Source: Crenobacter caeni (GTDB taxonomy: Bacteria; Pseudomonadota; Gammaproteobacteria; Burkholderiales; Chromobacteriaceae). From it: a stretch of 64,000 nt of DNA. Below, one piece after another: positions 54,345-60,049 of this stretch; the first letter of the stretch is position 1; every line of letters starts with the position of its first letter. The translations under genes were made by a program, and so were the position numbers. The notes under the pieces are model-generated. The model did not search any database. It worked only from the letters and a program-made list of their open reading frames with translations, and was not told the origin of the DNA. Location of the stretch: the NCBI RefSeq assembly GCF_010435965.1, contig NZ_JAAGAA010000014.1, positions 1 to 64,000 of the forward strand. The letters run 5' to 3'.

Positions 54345-54653
54345 CTATTTATTCTTTTTGCTTGCTGCAGCTACTAGAACTGCGGTTAGAACAGCTCCGC
54401 CAACTTTGAGGGCAGCTTTCCCGACCTCGCCAGCTGCTGAAGAAACAGAATCAGTGCAAGAAGGGCAGAGCTCGTGATCATAAACTGATGTGCCTTTTGC
54501 AAAATCATGGCACCCCGGAGAACGACAGAGATAAATTTCTTCGTCGCATTTTGGGCATTTACACTTATCACGACGGATTGTGTTTTCTTCAATTAGAACG
54601 GGAGTGATGCTTTCTAGGCAGAATGGGCATTTTCCCTTCTGTTTTCTAGTCAT
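54345..54653 (-). CDS. Integron cassette protein: small zinc-ribbon protein with hydrophobic tail
   Basis: A 102-residue protein, unknown function. It has three cysteine clusters: CPFC (about 9-12), CKCPKC (31-36) and CRSPGCHDF...CPSC (43-66), enough for two treble-clef or zinc-ribbon sites. Residues about 73-98 are Ala/Gly/Val-rich with GxxxG spacing and could insert in a membrane or pack as a helix. AGGAG lies eight bases before the ATG. It is the second cassette, lying between two attC-like sites with its stop 7 bases from the downstream one. Confidence 0.75.
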   Translation of the reverse strand: MTRKQKGKCPFCLESITPVLIEENTIRRDKCKCPKCDEEIYLCRSPGCHDFAKGTSVYDHELCPSCTDSVSSAAGEVGKAALKVGGAVLTAVLVAAASKKNK

Positions 54654-54675
54654 TTAACTGACTCCTTATGCTTTT

Positions 54676-54733
54676 ACCTGACGTTGGAAATCAGCCGCCC
54701 CGGTACGGGGTCGGCTGCATTGACTTGTTAGAT
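54676..54733 (-). other. attC: attC-like integron recombination site (first cassette)
   Basis: On the minus strand: R'' box ATCTAAC (from + 54727-54733), AAGTCAATGCAGCCGAC, a GGGG/CCCC stem, and GTCGGCTG-type complement closing at R' GTCAGGT (from + 54676-54682; the third base departs from the GTTRRRY consensus). 58 bp. The stop codon of the first cassette gene (54728-54730) falls inside it, a common cassette feature. Confidence 0.82.
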
Positions 54734-55363
54734 TGCGGCTACATACACGAACCCAGCAATTAGAAAGCCAAGAACTGAAAGTGCCTGTAAGCTTGTGAAT
54801 AACCCTTGCTTGTGAAGAGCTCTAATAGAAAGTAAATGGCCAATCTGAGGATTGCCTTGATTCTTTTTAAAATGCCTGAAGGCTAGCCACCCAACATATT
54901 TTGGCTGTGGAGAGTAATACTCATGAAGAATACGCTCAATACGGACGCCCGTTTCTAGGGTGATTCCCCAATGCTCAGCACTTTCATTAATTTTTTCTTC
55001 CTCTGCTTCATGCTTATCAAGATGTTCTAGAAAGGTTTTACGAATGGATGCACCAACCTCAATTCCGATCTTGCAGCTGAGGGCATAAATCTTGGAGAGA
55101 AGGCCAAAAAAGCAGGAGCCACATAGGAATGCACCACATACCAAGAACCCTTCTTTGCCTATAAAGGGTAGGATTCCTTGCGCATTAGTAATGAAGAATG
55201 ACGCAACAGCTGCCGTACCAACTAAAAGCCAAGTCGAGAAGCTCTCAACTGAAGTGCTTGATTGGGCTGTTGCCTCGAACATAGAGGAAACAATGGCATT
55301 CTCCGTGTTCTCTCTGGCGAGCCTGTTCCATTCTAAAAGTGGTTCGGTTCTTGGGTCATTCAT
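54728..55363 (-). CDS. Integron cassette protein: multi-pass membrane protein, unknown function
   Basis: A 211-residue protein that I do not recognise. Hydrophobic segments are at about 40-60 (STWLLVGTAAVASFFITNA), 70-95 (FLVCGAFLCGSCFFGLL) and 190-211 (LQALSVLGFLIAGFVYVAAI), separated by a charged helical region about 100-160 (HLDKHEAEEEKINESAEHWG). The arrangement looks like a small membrane protein with a cytoplasmic helical loop. The ATG at 55363 is used; a TTG three codons upstream is possible and no ribosome site is clear. It is the first cassette, nearest the integrase. Confidence 0.7.
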   Translation of the reverse strand: MNDPRTEPLLEWNRLARENTENAIVSSMFEATAQSSTSVESFSTWLLVGTAAVASFFITNAQGILPFIGKEGFLVCGAFLCGSCFFGLLSKIYALSCKIGIEVGASIRKTFLEHLDKHEAEEEKINESAEHWGITLETGVRIERILHEYYSPQPKYVGWLAFRHFKKNQGNPQIGHLLSIRALHKQGLFTSLQALSVLGFLIAGFVYVAAI

Positions 55364-55381
55364 GATCAGCAATCTAGCGTG

Positions 55382-55409
55382 AAATATACACCTTTGTAGG
55401 TGTATATTT
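55382..55409. promoter_or_regulatory. Perfect 12-bp inverted repeat in the integron leader
   Basis: AAATATACACCT (55382-55393), a TTGT loop and AGGTGTATATTT (55398-55409) lie between the first cassette gene and the divergent integrase remnant, where attI and the cassette promoter normally lie. It could be an operator for a dimeric regulator or part of an attI-like structure. It does not match the LexA box (CTGT-N8-ACAG). Confidence 0.6.
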
Positions 55410-55480
55410 GGTTTGTCTGTGTGTATAACTCGGTATGATATGCGTATTTCTCATTGTTTTACAAGCCATTGGGTTTGCCA

Positions 55481-55667
55481 ATGCCTGAAAGTACACAGCC
55501 AGATGGGACTGCCGCGCCACGCTTGCTCGATGTGTTGCGCGAGACGCTGCGAGTCAGGCATTACAGCCTGCGCACCGAGCAGCAATACGTCTATTGGGTA
55601 CGGCGCTTTTTGCGCTTTCACTATCATCGGCACCCTCGCGAGATGGGGGCTGCAGAGGTCTGCGGAT
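55481..55667 (+). pseudogene. intI: Truncated integron integrase (IntI, N-terminal part)
   Basis: About 62 codons starting at ATG 55481. The sequence after a short leader, [20 protein letters not shown] then [21 protein letters not shown], is the N-terminal DNA-binding (SAM-like) domain of integron tyrosine recombinases. The family is ~320-340 residues; everything after AAEV is missing, including the integron-specific patch and the catalytic R-H-R-Y residues. The break coincides with an IS30-type end at about 55668. It is divergent from the cassette genes, as intI normally is. It cannot be active, so the array should be static unless an integrase is supplied elsewhere. Confidence 0.88.
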
Positions 55668-55966
55668 TGGTAGATTCAAAAAGTAAGTGGAACGCGCTGC
55701 AGGCCGGCTTGCCCCCGTGGAAGACCTTGGCTGGCGAATGCCAGCCAAGCCGATTTCTCGGTCGATGATTCAACTTCCGCTCGACCTCGTCCAGCTCCGT
55801 CTGCGTCACTTTCGTAAAATCGGTCTTTCCTTTCGGTCAGTGTTGTCGTACCAGCCCGTTCAAATGCTCGTTGCAGCCCCGTTGCCAAAAGCTGTACGGG
55901 TCGGCGAAGAAGCAGCCAGCCTGCAGCTGGCGCGCCACCGCCTGATGTCCGGCAAACGACTGCATT
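55668..55966 (-). pseudogene. IS30-family transposase remnant (C-terminal part, with internal stop)
   Basis: On the minus strand the frame reads FAGHQAVARQLQAG, PYSFWQRGCNEHLNGLVRQH, a TGA stop (+ 55837-55839), then PKGKTDFTKVTQTELDEVE and [19 protein letters not shown]. This is the C-terminal part of an IS30-family DDE transposase with a stop where the family has Trp. The N-terminal two-thirds is absent. The outer end TGGTAGATTCAAAAAG (55668-55683) resembles an IS30-family inverted repeat and is fused to the integrase remnant. The element is dead. Confidence 0.85.
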
Positions 55967-56007
55967 ACCAACAAAAAACGCTGCCATCGGCAGCGTTTTT
56001 TGTTGGT
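55967..56007. terminator. Strong bidirectional terminator
   Basis: A 19-bp perfect inverted repeat (ACCAACAAAAAACGCTGCC, 55967-55985, with 55989-56007) and 3-base loop, with A and T runs inside the arms. It is the counterpart of the weaker hairpin at 58396-58420 after the intact exporter gene, so it was probably copied with the exporter fragment. Confidence 0.9.
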
Positions 56008-56011
56008 AGTT

Positions 56012-56285
56012 TCAAGACGCCGGCGTCGGTGGCGCGTGGCGGCGCGCGAGGCGGACGAACATGAGGCCCAGCGCTGAGAAGGTGAGCGACGCGGCGGCCA
56101 GCAGCGTCACGCTGTGCCAGATCAGCGGGGCTAGGGCGCCGGCGATCACGGCGCCGGTCAGCGTCTGCACGAAGCCCTGCATCGAGGACGCGGTGCCGCG
56201 TTGCGCGGGGAATAAATCTAGGATGCTCAGCGTGATCGACGGCGCAGCCAGCACTTCTCCTATGGTTTAAATCCCGATCGGCGGC
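56012..56285 (-). pseudogene. 3' fragment of a Bcr/CflA exporter gene (partial duplicate)
   Basis: The last ~80 codons match the C-terminus of the intact gene at 58425-59621 almost residue for residue (ILDLFPAQRGTASSMQGF; ARRHAPPTPAS end), with a few substitutions. Matching DNA extends upstream to about 56285, but there the tyrosine codon of GLYTMG has become TAA, so the copy is broken as well as truncated. It shows where a duplication or insertion split this locus. Confidence 0.9.
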
Positions 56286-56318
56286 AACGGCCCTGAAAGT
56301 TTTGGAAGCAGAGGGTGC

Positions 56319-57878
56319 CTAATTGTTCATTGCGGTTTTAATTAGATTGTTCTGCAATGCCGCGATAAACCCAGAGGCCTGGATTGGCGGTGAGTACAAT
56401 GGCCCCTGCTGGATGTTGATTCTCTTTTCCAGTAATTTTTTTTGCTGATACTCTGTTTTTACACCGTCTGCAATGATGTTCAGCTTCACGGCTTCGGCAA
56501 GTGAAAAAATGGCGTCCAAAAGAATGTTGTTTTTAAACTGGTCGACTTGATCAATAAAGATTTTTCCGATCTTGATCTTGTCGATCAGGTTTGTTGTCTT
56601 CAGTGATTCGATATTGCTGTATCCGGCTCCGAAGTTGTCTACGGTAAACTTGACGCCCATGCGGGAAAAGTCCACCAATGCGGGGTAGGGTATTTCGCTG
56701 CTGCTATCGTCCCGTTCGGTGATTTCGATGCATAATGTTGGTTTGTTATTGTTGGCCTTGAAGGACTCAAGGAAGTGTCGGCACTCCCTGGCAAATAAGG
56801 GGTTGGATATCAATTCCCTGCTAGCGTTGAATGATATGAAAAAATTGTCGGGGCACGTCATGTTGCGCAATGCGTGCGCGGTCTTTCTCATTGCTTGCCA
56901 GGTGATATCTTCTATATGCCCAAAGTTTTCTGCCATGGGGATGAAGATGTCAGGCGTCCTTGCCCCGCTTGGCGCCTGGGGCCAGCTAATCAAAACCTCG
57001 GCGCCGACCCATCTGCCAGTCCTGGCATCCACGATTGGCTGCAGGCAAGGTTCGAATTCGTCATTCTCTACCCCTGCAGTAAACAGGCTGGCTATTGGGA
57101 GTGACCTTGTTATGAAAAGCAAGGTCGCCACGCTGATGGAGACGGACAAGGCGAGCAGGGAGAGTAGATACCATTTGCACTTGTCAAAAAACCAATACTT
57201 CATTTCCGCGTCGGTGAATTGATTCAATATTTTTATCGGGTATTTAGCTGACGATACTTCGTGGCTGTAGCTGTAATGTTTTTGATTGGCGCTGTCCTGG
57301 TTTTGCTTTCTGTCGGTCTGCAGGTTTTGTCCGCCTAACAGCACCTTTACATTTCCATGCCTGCCGTTTTTCGGGGAGAATTTGCTTGCCGGCAGCAGGG
57401 CCCAGGCCATGTAGTCGCCCAGCATTTTCCGGTAATAAACATAAGAAGATTTTACATTGTTGTGGTCGCTGAATTGCAGTGCGCCATACATGCCATCCTG
57501 CATTTTTAGCACTTCGCGGGTCAAGGCGGCATCGCCAACCGTGGTTCCGCACATTCGACCGCTGCTCAGGTCAGACACCCCGATTGCATTGACGTTGGGC
57601 ATGGAGGCTAGCATCAGCCTCAATTCATCAATGACTAGCTCGCATCCTCTCTTTGGCAGGCCAAGCGAGATTACATGTGCTTTTTCGGCGGCGAACCGCA
57701 GCCCGCCAATATAATCTTCGAATCTTTCAAGGTTATTGGCTTGCTCGCTCTGGATGTGATTTTCTACGTGCCTGAAGAAGACGTTCCAAATGATGGTGAC
57801 GCCGACGATCTGGACACAGATGCCGGCTGCTGCCGATATGATAACCGCTTTTATTTTGCTATTGGTGTGCACTAACAT
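56319..57878 (-). CDS. CSS-EAL-type membrane protein with degenerate EAL domain
   Basis: 519 residues: membrane helix about 12-34, periplasmic domain about 40-232, second helix about 236-256, EAL-like domain about 272-515. In CSS-EAL phosphodiesterases the periplasmic part has a C-S-S motif; here the matching spot reads MCGTT (Cys110), with another Cys at 79. In the EAL domain, E294 (EVL rather than EAL), N351 and E385 are kept, but the DDFGTGYS motif is DNFGAGYS (N415), KID is KIG (G438) and EGVE is DGVK (471-474). Cyclic-di-GMP hydrolysis is therefore doubtful; a c-di-GMP-binding or regulatory role is possible. Markedly A+T-richer than flanking genes, which suggests transfer. Confidence 0.85.
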   Translation of the reverse strand: MLVHTNSKIKAVIISAAAGICVQIVGVTIIWNVFFRHVENHIQSEQANNLERFEDYIGGLRFAAEKAHVISLGLPKRGCELVIDELRLMLASMPNVNAIGVSDLSSGRMCGTTVGDAALTREVLKMQDGMYGALQFSDHNNVKSSYVYYRKMLGDYMAWALLPASKFSPKNGRHGNVKVLLGGQNLQTDRKQNQDSANQKHYSYSHEVSSAKYPIKILNQFTDAEMKYWFFDKCKWYLLSLLALSVSISVATLLFITRSLPIASLFTAGVENDEFEPCLQPIVDARTGRWVGAEVLISWPQAPSGARTPDIFIPMAENFGHIEDITWQAMRKTAHALRNMTCPDNFFISFNASRELISNPLFARECRHFLESFKANNNKPTLCIEITERDDSSSEIPYPALVDFSRMGVKFTVDNFGAGYSNIESLKTTNLIDKIKIGKIFIDQVDQFKNNILLDAIFSLAEAVKLNIIADGVKTEYQQKKLLEKRINIQQGPLYSPPIQASGFIAALQNNLIKTAMNN

Positions 57879-58424
57879 TTTGCGTTTTTTGTTTAATGTC
57901 TGTTTGTTTTTATATTACCATAATCAAAAATAGAATTAGCGGTAAGGATTTGTTTGGCTGACTGGCGCTTGTTTGTTTTTGTGGTATCGGTTTGCCAATT
58001 GAAAATTCCGTGCTTGCGCTTGGTGCGGCAGCAAACCCGGAAAACCATCCGTGGCAGCGCGGCACACGCAGCCCGGTGGTATCGGGCCTGTGCGTGACGA
58101 ACGGCTCGGCGCAAACATGCCCGGTCAGGCGTCCTGCCCGGGGAACGCGCGCCGACCCAGTCTTGCCCGGAGCGCACTTCATGCTTGCGGGCGGCGGCCC
58201 CTTCCGGCGTTTGGGGCAATCCGCGCGGTAACGGCATGGGCGCCCGTGATGTGCGCCCGTTGTACGCGCGCACCTGCGCGGCGGGGGGCAATGCAGCGCC
58301 ATCCTTGCGCGCGTGACAATTGCGAGCCGCTACGTGATGCGGGGGTGGGGCACGACTTCGCCGGCGTCGCCCTGGTGCGCGTGGTCGCTGGGGGGCAAGC
58401 GCTGCAACTGGCAGCGCTTGTTGT
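57879..58424. other. Gene-free stretch upstream of the CSS-EAL gene
   Basis: 546 bases with no gene I can support. 57879-58000 is A+T-rich and should hold the promoter of the CSS-EAL gene. From about 58015 the sequence switches abruptly to GC-rich; open frames there have no recognisable content. The switch at about 58010-58030 may mark the edge of the inserted segment. A 10-bp hairpin (CAAGCGCTGC / GCAGCGCTTG, 58396-58420) follows the exporter stop and is its probable, U-poor terminator. Confidence 0.55.
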
Positions 58425-59621
58425 TCAGGACGCCGGGGTCGGCGGCGCGTGTCGGCGGGCGAGGCGGACGAACACGAGGCCCAGCGCGGCGAAAGCGAGC
58501 GACGCGGCGGCCAGCAGCGTCACGCTGTGCCAGATCAGCGGGGCGAGCGCGCCGGCGACGACGGCGCCGGTCAGCGTCTGCACGAAGCCCTGCATCGAGG
58601 AGGCGGTGCCGCGCTGGGCGGGGAACAAATCGAGGATGGCCAGCGTGATCGACGGCGCGGCGAGCGACATCCCCATGGTGTAAAGCCCGATCAGCAGCAC
58701 GCTGGCCGGCAGCGCAGGCGGGAACAGGAGCGCGTGGACGACGCTGGCGAGCGCGGCCGCGAGCATCATCGCGTAGCCCGCGTTGACCGCCTGCCGCGCG
58801 GTAAAGCGGCCGGCGGCACGCCCGGACAACCAGGCGCCGGCGATCATGCCGGCGACCGCCGGGCCGAACAGCCACAAAAAGTCGTTGGGGCCGAGCCCCA
58901 ACTGGCCGATCAGCATGGCCGGGGCGGACGGCACGTAGACGAAGAAGCCGACGAAGTTCAGGCTGACCGCGACGGTATAGAGCCGGAAGCGCGGGTTGAT
59001 CGCGACGGCGCGGTAGTTGGCGAGGAGCGCGCGCGCGGCCAGCGGCGTGCGTTTTTCTACCGGGTGCGTCTCGGGCAGCGCAGTCACGCACATCACGAAC
59101 AGCACGGCGCCGACCACCGCCATGAAGGCGAACACCGCGCGCCAGCCGAAGGCCGAGTACAGCCAGCCGCCGATCACCGGCGCCATCGCCGGGGAGAGCG
59201 CGAACAGCATGGTCACCTGCGACATTAGCTTTTGCGCGGCAATGCCCTGATAGCAGTCGCGGATGATGGCGCGCCCGACGATCAGGCCGACCCCGCCGCT
59301 GACCCCCTGCAGCACGCGGAAGGCGATGAGTTCACCGAAGCTGTCGGCGAAGGTGCAGCCCAGCGCGGCGAGCGCGTAGCAGAAGGTGCCGGCGAGCAGC
59401 ACCGGGCGGCGGCCGATGGCGTCGGCAATCGCGCCGTGCCACAGCATCATCAGCCCGAAGCTTGCCATATAGGCAGAGAGGATCAGCGGCGTCTGCGTTT
59501 CATCGACGGACAAGGCGCCTGCGATCGCCGGCATCGCCGGCAGGAAGGTGTCGATCGCGAAGGGTCCGAGGGTGCCGAGGGCAGCGAGGATGATGGCGAG
59601 CGACGGGACGGGGCGGGGCAT
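58425..59621 (-). CDS. Bcr/CflA family multidrug efflux MFS transporter
   Basis: A 398-residue, 12-helix major facilitator. Family features are the N-terminal GPFAIDTFLPAMPAIAGAL, the motif-A-like GAIADAIGRRPVLLAG, and motif C-like ALSPAMAPVIGGWL in helix 5. Such exporters expel drugs such as bicyclomycin or chloramphenicol, or natural substrates such as cysteine; the substrate here is unknown. This is the intact copy; a 3' fragment is at 56012-56285. Inner-membrane protein. Confidence 0.93.
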   Translation of the reverse strand: MPRPVPSLAIILAALGTLGPFAIDTFLPAMPAIAGALSVDETQTPLILSAYMASFGLMMLWHGAIADAIGRRPVLLAGTFCYALAALGCTFADSFGELIAFRVLQGVSGGVGLIVGRAIIRDCYQGIAAQKLMSQVTMLFALSPAMAPVIGGWLYSAFGWRAVFAFMAVVGAVLFVMCVTALPETHPVEKRTPLAARALLANYRAVAINPRFRLYTVAVSLNFVGFFVYVPSAPAMLIGQLGLGPNDFLWLFGPAVAGMIAGAWLSGRAAGRFTARQAVNAGYAMMLAAALASVVHALLFPPALPASVLLIGLYTMGMSLAAPSITLAILDLFPAQRGTASSMQGFVQTLTGAVVAGALAPLIWHSVTLLAAASLAFAALGLVFVRLARRHAPPTPAS

Positions 59622-59770
59622 GGGTTTCCAGTGGTCAGGCGGTGTCCGATTCTACCGGTTTTGCGTTTGCCCTGCCTTGCCAGGTAGCGGCTGCTTTTTT
59701 GTTGACGACGGGCAAGGGCGCCCGGCGCCGGGCGTGCGACGATAAAGCGGAACAATCACGAGGAGGCAGC

Positions 59771-60049
59771 ATGCGTATCCTGTTGGTCGGCGGCCCGCTG
59801 GACGGGCAGTGGCGCGAGGTCGGGCGCGAGCCCGAAACGCTGGAGGCGGGCGGTGTGTGCTACCAGCGCGTGCTGTGGATGTGGCCGCCGCGCGACGCGC
59901 TGTGGCTCTTTTGGTGGCACGGCAAGCCCGAGCCCGAGGCGGTGCTCGCGACGCTCGACCGTGCGGCGCTCGCGCCGCTGTGCTCGCGGCGCGAGGCGCT
60001 CGGTTACGGCGCGCTCGAAGTCTCGGCGGCGCGGCAGGCAACCAGCTGA
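59771..60049 (+). CDS. Small hypothetical protein
   Basis: A 92-residue protein, not recognised. It begins MRILLVGGPLDGQWREVG, an opening shared by many small phage- and actinobacterial-type proteins of unknown role, and has a Trp-rich centre (RVLWMWPPRDALWLFWWHG). GAGGAGG precedes the ATG by a few bases, which supports translation. Its last 46 bases overlap the 3' end of the convergent GGDEF-EAL gene. Confidence 0.65.
   Translation: MRILLVGGPLDGQWREVGREPETLEAGGVCYQRVLWMWPPRDALWLFWWHGKPEPEAVLATLDRAALAPLCSRREALGYGALEVSAARQATS

Noticed and set aside
53276-54653. Prophage immunity region, suggested by the XRE-like segment
   Set aside because: No integrase of phage type, no structural or replication genes, and all genes are flanked by attC-like sites; integron cassettes explain the locus better.
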